Source: Burkholderia sp. D-99 (GTDB taxonomy: Bacteria > Pseudomonadota > Gammaproteobacteria > Burkholderiales > Burkholderiaceae). Taken from it: DNA of 64,000 nucleotides. Location of the stretch: NCBI RefSeq assembly GCF_011605345.1, contig NZ_JAAOXM010000012.1, positions 124,001 to 188,000 of the forward strand, read 5' to 3'. Below are positions 1 through 8,338 of the stretch, piece by piece (within the stretch, counting starts at the first letter, position 1; each line of letters opens with the position of its first letter). The notes under the pieces were generated by a model. That model saw only the letters and a list, made by a program, of their open reading frames with translations, made no database searches and was not told where the DNA came from. Made by a program: the position numbers and the translations under genes.

Positions 1-404
1 CGATCGGCATTCTTTACAAGCTGAATGCGTCGATCTCCGGCGCGGAAGTCGGCTGCCAGGGCGAAGTGGGTGTCGCGTGCTCGATGGCGGCCGGCGCGCT
101 CGCGGCCGTGCTCGGCGGCACGCCGCACCAGGTCGAGAACGCGGCCGAAATCGGGATGGAACACAACCTCGGCCTCACCTGCGACCCGGTCGGCGGGATG
201 GTGCAGATCCCGTGCATCGAGCGCAACGCGATGGCATCGGTGAAGGCCGTCAACGCGGCGCGCATGGCGCTGCGCGGCGACGGCTCGCACTACGTGTCGC
301 TCGACTCCGTGATCAAGACGATGCGCGAGACGGGTGCCGACATGAAGACGAAGTACAAGGAAACGTCGCGCGGCGGGCTCGCGGTGAATATCGTCGAGTG
401 TTGA
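1..404 (+). CDS. sdaA: L-serine dehydratase, C-terminal part (gene cut by window edge)
   Basis: C-terminal 133 residues of an iron-sulfur L-serine ammonia-lyase, which converts L-serine to pyruvate and ammonia in the cytoplasm. The frame is open from base 3 to a TGA at 402-404; the start lies outside the window. Seen: segments [37 protein letters not shown] and [11 protein letters not shown]. The cysteines at fragment positions 18, 60 and 71 have spacings of 42 and 11, as expected for the three [4Fe-4S] ligands of this family. The extreme C-terminus (LAVNIVEC) is the usual family ending. Confident as to family; sdaA is the general symbol and a paralogue name is possible. Confidence 0.95.
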   Translation, partial: IGILYKLNASISGAEVGCQGEVGVACSMAAGALAAVLGGTPHQVENAAEIGMEHNLGLTCDPVGGMVQIPCIERNAMASVKAVNAARMALRGDGSHYVSLDSVIKTMRETGADMKTKYKETSRGGLAVNIVEC

Positions 405-434
405 GGTAATGATGGCGGGCGGGCGTACGCAGCT

Positions 435-671
435 TCAAAGAGGCTCGCGCTCGCCCTGCCCGTGTTCGTCGAGTCTTTCCACCGTCATCCCTGCGTCGAA
501 TTGCGCGAATTTTGCCAGCACGCCGGATAACGGTCGTCTTGCCGGTCGAATACGAAGCTCGTCGCCGACACGCTCGATTTCGAGTGCGATATCGTCGCAT
601 TCATAGGCCAGTTCGTCGGGAATCGACACGGCCCAGGAATCGCCGATTCTGAATGGATGAATGGTATGCAT
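435..671 (-). CDS. AbrB/MazE (VapB-like) antitoxin-like protein, orphan
   Basis: 78 residues beginning MHTIHPFRIGDSWAVSIPDE. The N-terminal half has the swapped-hairpin AbrB pattern (short basic start, G-x-S-W-A-V-S-I-P, then ELRIRPARRP), which in this superfamily binds operator DNA. The C-terminal half (VLAKFAQFDAGMTVERLDEH) is the sort of tail that wraps a toxin. Toxin genes normally follow within a few bases on the same strand, but here the next 30 bases run into the end of the serine dehydratase gene and no PIN or MazF frame is present. An in-frame upstream start at 740 exists; I chose 671 because the family fold starts there. No strong ribosome-binding site is visible. Family call moderate; role as an orphan regulator is inference. 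Confidence 0.6.
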   Translation of the reverse strand: MHTIHPFRIGDSWAVSIPDELAYECDDIALEIERVGDELRIRPARRPLSGVLAKFAQFDAGMTVERLDEHGQGEREPL

Positions 672-810
672 GCGTATCGGACCCGAAATGTTCGATCCAT
701 GTTCCCTGCCGCCCGCCCACCCCGTTCCGACACTTTTCACCGGCCGGCGTACCGGCGCCCCGCCGACAGGCGTAAGCTGTACGTCCCGCTACCCAGGGAG
801 ACGGCAGCCC

Positions 811-2514
811 ATGTCGCATTCCAAGGATCTCGAGCAGCCCGCCACCACCGGCGCGCGACTGCTCGTCGATGCGTTGCTCGCCAATCACGTCGAACGCGTG
901 TTCTGCGTGCCGGGCGAGAGCTTCCTCGCCGTACTCGATGCGCTCGCGGACGACACCGCGCGTATCCAGACGGTCGTCTGCCGCCACGAGGCGGCCGCCG
1001 CGAACATGGCCGAGGCGGTCGGCAAGCTGACCGGCCACCCCGGCATCGCGTTCGTCACGCGCGGGCCCGGCGCGACCCATGCGTCGATCGGCGTGCACAC
1101 CGCGTTCCAGGATTCGACGCCGATGATCCTGTTCGTCGGCCAGTGCGCGCGTGAGCACCTCGACCGCGAAGCCTTCCAGGAAATCGACTACCGGCGGATG
1201 TTCGGCCAGATGGCGAAATGGGTCGCGCAGATCGACGACCCGCGCCGCATTCCCGAATACCTGAGCCATGCATTCCACGTCGCGACGTCCGGCCGGCCCG
1301 GCCCGGTTGTGCTCGCGCTGCCGGAGGACGTGCTGTCCGAAGCATGTGCGCCGCAGCCCGTCGTGCCGGCCGCGAAGCGCGTCGCGGCCGCGCCGTCGGC
1401 CGCGCAGATCGACGAGCTGCGCGAGCGGCTCGCGCGCGCGGAACGGCCGTTCGCGATCGTCGGCGGCAGCGGCTGGACGCCCGAAGCGTGCGCGAACCTG
1501 CGCACCTTCGTCGAGCGCTGGCAGTTGCCGGTGGCTTGTGCGTTCCGCTACCAGGACACGATCGACAACGCGCACCCGAACTACGCGGGCGACGTCGGGC
1601 TCGGGATCAACCCCGCGCTCGCGAAGCGCATCCGCGACGCCGACCTGCTGCTCGTGATCGGGCCGCGCCTCGGCGAAGCGACGACCGGCGGCTACACGCT
1701 GCTCGACATCCCGAAGACACGCCAGACGCTGGTCCACGTGCACCAGGGCGCGGACGAGCTCGGCCGCGTGTATGCGGCCGACCTGCCGATCGTGTCCGGG
1801 ATGCCCGAGATCGCCGCGCCGCTCGCCGCGCTCGAGCCGCCCGAGCACCCCGTGTGGGCCGGCACCGCCGCCGATGCCCATCGCGCGTATCGCGAATGGC
1901 ATGCGCCGCTGCCGATGCCCGGCGACGTCCAGCTCGGCGACGTGATGGTGCAGTTGCGCGAGCGCCTGCCGCACGACGCGATCCTCACCAACGGCGCCGG
2001 CAACTATGCGATCTGGCTGCATCGCCACTTCGCGTACCGGCACTTCCGCTCGCAGCTCGCACCGACCAGCGGCGCGATGGGCTACGGGTTGCCGGCCGCG
2101 CTCGCCGCGAAGTCGCTGTACCCGTCGCGGGCCGTCGTCGCGCTCGCAGGCGACGGCTGCTTCATGATGGCCGGCAACGAGCTCGCGACCGCGATGCAGT
2201 ACGGGCTGAACATCGTCGCGATCGTCGTCAACAACGGGCATTTCGGCACGATCCGCATGCATCAGGAGCGCAACTACCCGGGCCGCGTGCACGGCACGGG
2301 GCTCACGAATCCCGATTTCGCCGCGTATGCGCGCGCGTTCGGCGCGCATGGCGAGATCGTCGAGCGCACCGCCGATTTCGCGCCCGCGCTCGAACGCGCA
2401 CTGACCTGCGGGCTGCCCGCGCTGATCGAGATCCGCATTCCGCAGGACGCCAGCACGCCGGCCGCAACCCTCGAACAGATCCGCGAACAGGGCCGCCGCG
2501 CACGCGGCGGATGA
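811..2514 (+). CDS. Thiamine diphosphate-dependent enzyme, acetolactate synthase-like
   Basis: 567-residue ThDP enzyme with the three-domain layout of the acetolactate synthase/benzoylformate decarboxylase superfamily. The N-terminal PYR domain has the activating glutamate in CRHEAAAANMAEA (E60) and FVTRGPGATHASIG. The middle domain has IVGGSGW. The C-terminal PP domain has the cofactor motif GDGCFMM at 447-453 and ends in VVNNGHFG. Start chosen at 811 because AGGGAG sits 10 bases upstream. The stop overlaps the next start (ATGA), so the two genes are co-transcribed and probably translationally coupled. Sequence alone does not give the substrate. No small regulatory subunit of acetolactate synthase lies nearby, which argues against the branched-chain biosynthetic isozyme. 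Confidence 0.85.
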   Translation: MSHSKDLEQPATTGARLLVDALLANHVERVFCVPGESFLAVLDALADDTARIQTVVCRHEAAAANMAEAVGKLTGHPGIAFVTRGPGATHASIGVHTAFQDSTPMILFVGQCAREHLDREAFQEIDYRRMFGQMAKWVAQIDDPRRIPEYLSHAFHVATSGRPGPVVLALPEDVLSEACAPQPVVPAAKRVAAAPSAAQIDELRERLARAERPFAIVGGSGWTPEACANLRTFVERWQLPVACAFRYQDTIDNAHPNYAGDVGLGINPALAKRIRDADLLLVIGPRLGEATTGGYTLLDIPKTRQTLVHVHQGADELGRVYAADLPIVSGMPEIAAPLAALEPPEHPVWAGTAADAHRAYREWHAPLPMPGDVQLGDVMVQLRERLPHDAILTNGAGNYAIWLHRHFAYRHFRSQLAPTSGAMGYGLPAALAAKSLYPSRAVVALAGDGCFMMAGNELATAMQYGLNIVAIVVNNGHFGTIRMHQERNYPGRVHGTGLTNPDFAAYARAFGAHGEIVERTADFAPALERALTCGLPALIEIRIPQDASTPAATLEQIREQGRRARGG

Positions 2515-3608
2515 CGGTGGACACGCATGCCGCGCCGCCCGCCGTCGCGCTGTCGCACGACGACGCGCTCGCGCTCCCCGGCACGTTGCTCGCACCGGAC
2601 GGCACGCTCGTCGCGCCTTACGACCTCGAGCACGGCGGCGCGCGTGTCGCCGGCCACGTGCCGGCCGCGCCCGCGCGCGGCCTGCTGCACGCCGCGCACC
2701 GGCCGTTCCGGCTCGACTATGGCGGCGCACGGCAGGTGCACGTGATCAACGGGATGGGCGTCACGCTCGGCGATTCGGTGATCGGGCTCACCGCCCTCGC
2801 CGCGCTGCGCGCCGCGCACCCGGGCCTGCGCTTCACGCTGTACCGGCCGGCCCGCGCGCCGCGCTACGTCGACACGCTGTATGCGCTCGCGGCCGACATC
2901 GTCGCGCCGTCGCGCGCGCTGCCCTACCCCGCCGACGCGCTGCCGGTGGACGCGCCGTGCATCGACGTCGGCAATCACCTGTACTGGCCCGCGTTCGCGC
3001 GGCTGCCGATGATCGATTTCTTCCTGGATGCGCTCGGCGTGGAACCCGCATCGGTGCCGGCATCGGCCAAGCGCAACCGCTGGCTCGCGCGGCTGCCGTT
3101 GCCGGCGTTGCCTGCGCAATGGCAGCGTCCGTATGTGCTGTTCTGCCCGAATGCGAGCACCGCATTGCGCAGCGTGCCGCCTGCGCTCCGGGCAACGTTC
3201 GTCGAACAGCTCGCCCTGCGCTACGGATTGCCGGTGGCCGGGTTCGGGCCCGTCGCGCATCCCGCGTATGTCGACGTGAGCGCCGATGCGGCCGGCGATA
3301 CGGCCCGGTTCATCGCATGGGTCAAGGGCGCCAGCCTGCTGTTCGCGCCCGACACCGCCGCGCTGCATCTCGCCGACGGTTTCGACGTGCCGACGCTCGG
3401 GTGCTTCACGACGATCGGGCCGGCGCTGCGCGTACGCGACTATCCGCATTGCGTGCCGGTTGCGCTCGACGTGCCGGCCGAATTGCGCGGGCTGCATCGC
3501 AGCGAGCGACCGGCCGATCTCACGGCGGTCGAAGCCGCTTACCGGGCAATCGACTGGAACGCGCTGGCCTGGCCCGCGCCGCGCAAGGCCGCGGCGACCG
3601 CCGCATAG
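2511..3608 (+). CDS. Glycosyltransferase family 9 (heptosyltransferase-like) protein
   Basis: 365 residues. The centre resembles ADP-heptose:LPS heptosyltransferases: a first Rossmann segment VHVINGMGVTLGDSVIGLTA at about residues 77-96, then LRAAHPGLRFTLYRPARAP, and near the C-terminus LFAPDTAALHLADGFDVPTL, the acceptor/donor loop with a D-T-x-x-x-H-L pattern. An N-terminal extension of about 70 residues is unusual. It starts on the stop codon of the upstream ThDP enzyme gene (4-base overlap). In known families GT9 enzymes add heptoses to the lipopolysaccharide core on the cytoplasmic face of the inner membrane. Pairing with a ThDP enzyme is not a standard LPS arrangement, so the acceptor is unknown. 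Confidence 0.75.
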   Translation: MTVDTHAAPPAVALSHDDALALPGTLLAPDGTLVAPYDLEHGGARVAGHVPAAPARGLLHAAHRPFRLDYGGARQVHVINGMGVTLGDSVIGLTALAALRAAHPGLRFTLYRPARAPRYVDTLYALAADIVAPSRALPYPADALPVDAPCIDVGNHLYWPAFARLPMIDFFLDALGVEPASVPASAKRNRWLARLPLPALPAQWQRPYVLFCPNASTALRSVPPALRATFVEQLALRYGLPVAGFGPVAHPAYVDVSADAAGDTARFIAWVKGASLLFAPDTAALHLADGFDVPTLGCFTTIGPALRVRDYPHCVPVALDVPAELRGLHRSERPADLTAVEAAYRAIDWNALAWPAPRKAAATAA

Positions 3609-3665
3609 GAAAACCGGACGCGAGCGCCTACCGCGTGGCCGAAGGCGCAGTAGCGTGCCCGTGCC

Positions 3666-3725
<60 letters not shown>

Positions 3726-3750
3726 CTCGCTCCAACTGCTGCTCCGGCGC

Positions 3751-4785
3751 TCACCCCACCGCCACCATCACCGCGCGCTCGCGCAGCGTCTCCGAAGGCC
3801 GCTTGCCGAACAGCCGCCGGTAATCAGTCGCGAACTGGCTGAGATGCCAGAAGCCCCACGCCTCCGCCACGTCCTGCACCGACCCGGCCGCGCGACCGCA
3901 CAGGTCGCGCCGCGCGCCGTTCAGCCGCAGCGTGCGCAGGTAGGTGGCGGGCGCCATGCCGAGCACGTCCTGGAAGCAGTATTGCAGCGTGCGCCGGCTC
4001 ACGTGCAACTGCTCGCACAGCTCGGGCACGCCGACCGGGCGCGTGCGGTGCGCGAGCACGTAGTCGCGTGCCTGTTCGACGATCCAGCGGCGCATCGACG
4101 GCGCCCGGCCGGCATCGTCGTCGGCCGGTTGCGCGCACACATCGAACAGCGCGGCCAGCACCTCGGCCTGCAGGTCGTCGCGCTGTGCGTCGGCCAGCGG
4201 GCCGGTCATCGCCACCGCCCCGTCGAGCCGGCGGCCGAGCAGTGCACACAGGTGCCCGAGCCGCGCATCGCCGACCTGCATCACGCGCTGCGTGAACAGC
4301 CGCTCGTCGAGCGCACGGCGTTCGACCTCCTCTGCATAGCGGCGCAGCACGTCGCCGCGCACGACGACACCGTAGATCGAGAACTGCGCGGGCGTCACCA
4401 GTTCGAATTCGACGTTGCCGGGCCGGAACGCGAGCGCGCCGGGTCCGATGCGCCACGCATCGACACGCGCGGTGCCGTCGCTCACGACCGGGATGCCGAA
4501 CCAGTACGCATCGCCGCGCACCTCGCACGCCTGGCGCAGCAGGTGGCTCGTCGATTCCCGGAACAGCTTCATCGTGTCGAGCGGCAGCTCGGTCAGCGTG
4601 CCGACGAAGCGGCCGGCCGCGAGCTGGTCGTAGGTCTGCCGCCAGCCGATCAGGTTGCGCGCCTGCTCGTCGGCGTCATGCGCGACGCTCACGACCGCCT
4701 GCCCGGCCAGCGCATCGTCACCCTGCGCGTTGCGCCGCGTGTCCTCGGCCGTCGGTTCTTCGCTACACGCCACGTGTTGGTCCAT
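3751..4785 (-). CDS. AraC-family transcriptional regulator, EutR-like
   Basis: 344 residues. The N-terminal sensor part contains the pattern of EutR-type regulators (WRQTYDQLAAGRFVGTLTEL near residues 48-67, then HLLRQACEVRGDAYWFGIPV). The C-terminal AraC domain has two helix-turn-helix units: VPELCEQLHVSRRTLQYCFQ and VQDVAEAWGFWHLSQFATDY, then FGKRPSETLRER. Start set at 4785 because GGAGGA precedes it; an upstream in-frame start lacks this. It sits downstream of the acetaldehyde dehydrogenase exaC and about 6 kb from eutBC on the same strand, so control of ethanolamine use is a reasonable inference. EutR of enterobacteria responds to ethanolamine and cobalamin; the ligand here is not proven. 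Confidence 0.8.
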   Translation of the reverse strand: MDQHVACSEEPTAEDTRRNAQGDDALAGQAVVSVAHDADEQARNLIGWRQTYDQLAAGRFVGTLTELPLDTMKLFRESTSHLLRQACEVRGDAYWFGIPVVSDGTARVDAWRIGPGALAFRPGNVEFELVTPAQFSIYGVVVRGDVLRRYAEEVERRALDERLFTQRVMQVGDARLGHLCALLGRRLDGAVAMTGPLADAQRDDLQAEVLAALFDVCAQPADDDAGRAPSMRRWIVEQARDYVLAHRTRPVGVPELCEQLHVSRRTLQYCFQDVLGMAPATYLRTLRLNGARRDLCGRAAGSVQDVAEAWGFWHLSQFATDYRRLFGKRPSETLRERAVMVAVG

Positions 4786-4989
4786 CGTGTCCTCCCTCAC
4801 CTGCCCGGAACCACGCGTGTCACGCAAGTCCCGTGCCGAACCGCATGGCCCGGCGAACAACCCGTCATTCCACGCTATCCGGCCGGCGCGCGCGATACGG
4901 GCGCACCCGAAGGCGGCGTGCCGCGCACGCCGCCGGTGCGATCCGCGCGGCGACCGCGCATATCAACCGCCGCCGGCCACCGAATACCG

Positions 4990-5532
4990 CTACCAGGCCG
5001 GCTTCAGCCGTACGACCCGCGTGCCGCAATTGCCATACGCCTGAGCGACCGCCAGCTCGACGATCGCGCTTCCTGCCGGCCACGGTGCCGCGTCCGCTTC
5101 GGGCAAATCGGCACGCAGCGTGGCGCGGCCGTTGATCCGGTAGCAGATGCCGCGCACGAAGTCGACGAACAGCAACCCGACACCGCTGCCGTCGCACATC
5201 GCCGCGTCGATCCGGCCGCCGTCGCCGAGAGCGGGCAACGCGAACCGCAGCGTCTTCGTGTCGGTCACGCGGACGACCGGCAGCAGATCGCCGTTCGCAT
5301 CACGCATGCTCGGCACGATGTCGCAGGTCACGGATGTGCGCGAGCCGCATGCGGTGCCGACGAACATGAACGGCTGCGATTCGACGAACTGCCGCACGCC
5401 GATGCTCACGCGTGTCGTGACGACGTCGCTCATCCGCTCGGCTTCGTCGGCGACGCCGAAGCGGTGCTGCGCGTCGAGTTCGCCCGCGTGGAACACGGGG
5501 TGACGCGGAAAGGATCGGGGCGGTTCTGCCAT
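4990..5532 (-). CDS. PPOX-type flavin-binding protein (pyridoxamine oxidase-like)
   Basis: About 180 residues with the split-barrel fold of the pyridoxamine 5'-phosphate oxidase family: VRQFVESQPFMFVGTACGS (first strand pair), LLPVVRVTDTKTLRFALPA, and GVGLLFVDFVRGICYRINGR, the C-terminal strand contributing to the FMN site. Three starts are possible (GTG 5559, ATG 5553, ATG 5532) and none has a clear ribosome-binding site; 5532 (MAEPPRSF) begins nearest the family fold. A second PPOX gene lies on the other side of exaC at 7718. The shared block LLFVDFVR suggests that the two are related. Substrate unknown. Confidence 0.7.
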   Translation of the reverse strand: MAEPPRSFPRHPVFHAGELDAQHRFGVADEAERMSDVVTTRVSIGVRQFVESQPFMFVGTACGSRTSVTCDIVPSMRDANGDLLPVVRVTDTKTLRFALPALGDGGRIDAAMCDGSGVGLLFVDFVRGICYRINGRATLRADLPEADAAPWPAGSAIVELAVAQAYGNCGTRVVRLKPAW

Positions 5533-5870
5533 GCTGGTTTTCGTTGCACGCATCGGCACACCGTGCCGCCGCGAGCGCGCGACTGCCGGTATCGTTTCCG
5601 GCGCCGACCGCGACGATGCACGGCTGACGCCGGGGGACGGATGTCGAAGTCGAAAATGGCGAAGTGCCGGGTGACCGGATGGGCCGATGGACGGCGCATC
5701 GCACCTGCATGCGCACCGCTCGACGGACGGGCAAACGTCACCCGGCCATCAAACGTTGAACGCAACCCGCGCGCGACGCACACCACCATCGAACCCCGGC
5801 TGTCGTACCGGCCGGCGCTGCTCCGCCGACCGGCCGCTCCCGGCGCTTTGCCACTGCGTTGACGACCCGG
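5533..5870. other. Intergenic, no gene seen
   Basis: About 340 bases between exaC and the PPOX gene, both on the minus strand. No recognisable protein, RNA fold or terminator with a T-run was seen. It may hold the promoter of the PPOX gene. Confidence 0.5.
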
Positions 5871-7397
5871 TCAGAAGAACCCGAGCGCCTCGGCCTGGTA
5901 GCTGACCAGCAGGCACTTCGTCTGCTGATAGTTCGACAGCGCCATCTTGTGCGTCTCGCGGCCGATCCCCGACTGCTTATAGCCGCCGAACGCCGCGTGC
6001 GCGGGATACAGGTGGTAGCAGTTGGTCCACACGCGACCAGCCTCGACCTCGCGGCCCATCCGGTACGCACGCGTGCCGTTGCGCGTCCACACCCCCGCGC
6101 CGAGCCCGTAGAACGTGTCGTTCGCGAGTTCGATCGCGTCCGCCTCGTCCTTGAACGTCATCACCGACGCGACCGGCCCGAAGATCTCTTCCTGGAACAC
6201 GCGCATCTTGTTGTTGCCGAGCAGCATCGTCGGCTTCACGTAGTAGCCCGTGCCGAGCTCGGCCGCCGGTGCCGTGCGCTCGCCGCCCGTCAGGCATTGC
6301 GCGCCTTCGCCGCGGCCGATGTCGATGTACGACAGGATCTTGTCGAGCTGCTGCTGCGACGCCTGCGCGCCGATCATCGTCTGCAGGTCGAGCGGATGGC
6401 CGGCCTTGATGCGCTCGACGCGCGCGACGGCCTTCTCGATGAATTTCTCGTAGATCGATTCCTGGATCAGGATGCGCGACGGGCACGTGCACACTTCGCC
6501 CTGGTTCAGCGCGAACATCGCGAGCCCTTCGAGTGCCTTGTCGAGGAACGCATCGTCCTGGTCGAGCACGTCGGCGAAGAAGATGTTCGGGCTCTTGCCG
6601 CCCAGTTCGACCGTCGACGGGATCAGGCTGTCGGCCGCCGCACGCAGGATGTGCTTGCCGACCGGCGTCGAGCCGGTGAACGCGATCTTCGCGATCCGCT
6701 TGCTGGTCGCGAGCGCCTCGCCCGCTTCCTTGCCGAAGCCGTTCACGATGTTGATCGTGCCGGCCGGGAACAGGTCGCCGATCAGCTCCATCAGCACGAG
6801 CACCGACGCGGGCGTCTGCTCGGCCGGCTTCATCACGACGCAGCAGCCGGCCGCGAGCGCCGGCGCGAGCTTCCATGCGGCCATCAGCAGCGGGAAGTTC
6901 CACGGGATGATCTGGCCGACGACGCCGAGTGGCTCGTGGAAGTGGTACGCGACGGTGTTGTCGTCGATCTCGGAGATGCCGCCTTCCTGCGCGCGGATGC
7001 AGCCCGCGAAATAGCGGAAGTGGTCGACCGCGAGCGGCAGGTCGGCTGCCATCGTCTCGCGCAGCGGCTTGCCATTGTCGATGGTTTCGGCCACGGCCAG
7101 CAGCTTCAGGTTCTTTTCCATCCGGTCGGCGGCGGCGAGCAGCAGGTTCGCGCGCTCGGCCACGGACGTCTTGCCCCACTTGCGGCGCGCGGCATGCGCG
7201 GCGTCGAGCGCCAGCTCGATATCGTCGGCGCCCGAGCGCGGCACGCGACAGAACGGCTGGCCGTTGATCGGCGATACGTTCTCGAAGTACTCACCCTTCA
7301 CCGGCGGAACCCACTTGCCGCCGATGTAGTTGTCGTATTGCTGACGGTACGGGTATTCGACGTCGAGGCCCAGTTGCTTCAGGTCAAACGGGTTCAT
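5871..7397 (-). CDS. exaC: NAD-dependent acetaldehyde dehydrogenase (ExaC/AldB type)
   Basis: 508-residue aldehyde dehydrogenase that oxidises acetaldehyde to acetate. Landmarks: IIPWNFPL with the oxyanion-hole Asn167, MKPAEQTP cofactor segment, FTGSTPVG (NAD loop, 240-247), ELGGKSPN with general base Glu264, and the nucleophile Cys303 in [11 protein letters not shown]. The C-terminal [11 protein letters not shown] is typical. Overall it reads as the ExaC/AcoD/AldB branch. The start at 7397 has AGGAGA 8-13 bases upstream. It is transcribed from a consensus sigma-54 promoter at 7464-7478. Acetaldehyde is the product of ethanolamine ammonia-lyase, whose genes are 4 kb away, so the two likely form one route from ethanolamine to acetate. 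Confidence 0.92.
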   Translation of the reverse strand: MNPFDLKQLGLDVEYPYRQQYDNYIGGKWVPPVKGEYFENVSPINGQPFCRVPRSGADDIELALDAAHAARRKWGKTSVAERANLLLAAADRMEKNLKLLAVAETIDNGKPLRETMAADLPLAVDHFRYFAGCIRAQEGGISEIDDNTVAYHFHEPLGVVGQIIPWNFPLLMAAWKLAPALAAGCCVVMKPAEQTPASVLVLMELIGDLFPAGTINIVNGFGKEAGEALATSKRIAKIAFTGSTPVGKHILRAAADSLIPSTVELGGKSPNIFFADVLDQDDAFLDKALEGLAMFALNQGEVCTCPSRILIQESIYEKFIEKAVARVERIKAGHPLDLQTMIGAQASQQQLDKILSYIDIGRGEGAQCLTGGERTAPAAELGTGYYVKPTMLLGNNKMRVFQEEIFGPVASVMTFKDEADAIELANDTFYGLGAGVWTRNGTRAYRMGREVEAGRVWTNCYHLYPAHAAFGGYKQSGIGRETHKMALSNYQQTKCLLVSYQAEALGFF

Positions 7398-7463
7398 GCA
7401 TGTCTCCTGTTCATCGTGCTTGTGTGAGTACAGCGCCGGTTGGAATGCGCTGCCCCCGTTTAC

Positions 7464-7478
7464 GCAACATGCGTGCCA
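7464..7478 (-). promoter_or_regulatory. Sigma-54 promoter of exaC
   Basis: Reading the minus strand: TGGCAC (7478-7473), 5 bases, TTGC (7467-7464). This is an exact match to the -24/-12 consensus TGGCAC-N5-TTGC. Predicted start about 7452, leaving a leader of about 55 bases before the exaC ATG. Sigma-54 control implies an enhancer-binding activator; none is encoded in the immediate neighbourhood. Acetaldehyde dehydrogenase genes of related bacteria are known to use sigma-54. Confidence 0.8.
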
Positions 7479-7654
7479 AAGAGGACGGAAACACGGCGAC
7501 CACGGCCGGCCCGCGTGCGTACCGTGCCGTGTTCACTCGCGCAGCATGACGGGTGTGCCGATTCTGAACAGCGCGATTGCGCAGCAGCCGGGCCGGTGTT
7601 CGACATTTCCACAGTGCGCACGCGCGCCGGTGCGCGGATGCCGGCCGCGACACG

Positions 7655-7669
7655 TGGCATGTCGCTTGC
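7655..7669 (+). promoter_or_regulatory. Sigma-54-like promoter facing the second PPOX gene
   Basis: TGGCAT-N5-TTGC on the plus strand, one base off the consensus and with correct GG/GC spacing. Its predicted start is about 38 bases before the ATG at 7718. Together with the site at 7464-7478 it makes the 320-base gap 7398-7717 a divergent sigma-54 control region. Confidence 0.55.
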
Positions 7670-7717
7670 GTGCGCATCGCGCATTCCCACGCAACGGCGC
7701 GTGCGCCGACCGACACC

Positions 7718-8146
7718 ATGAGCGACCGCGGCCCCCTGACCGACGACGCCATCGCGTTCATCCGCGAGCAGGCGTTCCTGATCGTCGCGACCGCCGACGA
7801 AGGTGGCAACAGCGACTGCTCGTACCGCGGCCGCCAGCCACGCGCCGACGGCTCGTTCGAACCGCTCGTCGACATGCCCGACCGCCGCACACTCGTGCTG
7901 CCCGACTTCGCGGGCAACAACCTGTTCAACACGATCGGCAACCTGCTCGTGAATCCGGCCGTCGCGCTGCTGTTCGTCGATTTCGTGCGCCAGACGACCT
8001 GGCTCGTGCAGGGCCGCGCGACGATCGACCAGGATGCGGAAGGCCATGCTCACCTGTGGCCGGACGCGCGGCGCTATGTGGTGGTTGAAGTGGAACAGGC
8101 ACAGGCACGCGCGGATGCGGCGCTGCCGCCGCTGGTGCTGGCTTGA
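7718..8146 (+). CDS. PPOX-type flavin-binding protein, divergent from exaC
   Basis: 142 residues, a compact pyridoxamine 5'-phosphate oxidase-fold protein: FIREQAFLIVATADEGGNSD (FMN-binding first strands), RTLVLPDFAGNNLFNTIGNL and VNPAVALLFVDFVRQTTWLV. Such small proteins bind FMN or F420 and act as oxidoreductases of unknown substrate. Transcribed away from exaC, preceded by a sigma-54-like site. The stop codon TGA (8144-8146) lies inside the first copy of a 9-base tandem repeat, so copy-number change would not alter the protein. Confidence 0.8.
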   Translation: MSDRGPLTDDAIAFIREQAFLIVATADEGGNSDCSYRGRQPRADGSFEPLVDMPDRRTLVLPDFAGNNLFNTIGNLLVNPAVALLFVDFVRQTTWLVQGRATIDQDAEGHAHLWPDARRYVVVEVEQAQARADAALPPLVLA

Positions 8147-8240
8147 TGTGCTTGATGTGCTTGATGTGCTTGATGTGCTTGATGTGCTTGATGTGCTTGA
8201 TGCGCGTGATGTGCGTGATGCGCGTGATGCGCGTGATGCG
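8142..8240. repeat. 9-base tandem repeat, 11 copies
   Basis: Eleven contiguous nonamers: six CTTGATGTG, one CTTGATGCG, one CGTGATGTG and three CGTGATGCG. The first copy contains the stop codon of the PPOX gene. The array ends about 100 bases before the stop of the convergent MFS gene. The gradient from CTTGATGTG to CGTGATGCG shows ordered divergence along the array. Confidence 0.95.
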
Positions 8241-8338
8241 CGTGGAGTATCGTCGGCGCGCGGATACGGCAATGACGAATTGAGGCGGCGCCCCGGCGGC
8301 CGCGACCGAAGCGCCCGTGCACTGCGGCGACGCGACGC

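Noticed and set aside
313-434. Toxin partner for the antitoxin-like gene
   Set aside because: The bases after the antitoxin stop belong to the sdaA 3' end; the only minus-strand frame is Arg-rich with no PIN or MazF motif.
661-810. Longer start of the ThDP enzyme at 661
   Set aside because: The extra 50 residues overlap the antitoxin gene on the other strand and do not fit the family; the ATG at 811 has a good ribosome-binding site.
601-2730. Very long minus-strand frames opposite the ThDP and other genes (also at 43928-47881, 32458-35217 and elsewhere)
   Set aside because: They are antisense shadows of recognised genes, rich in Arg, His, Ala and Gln, with no domains.
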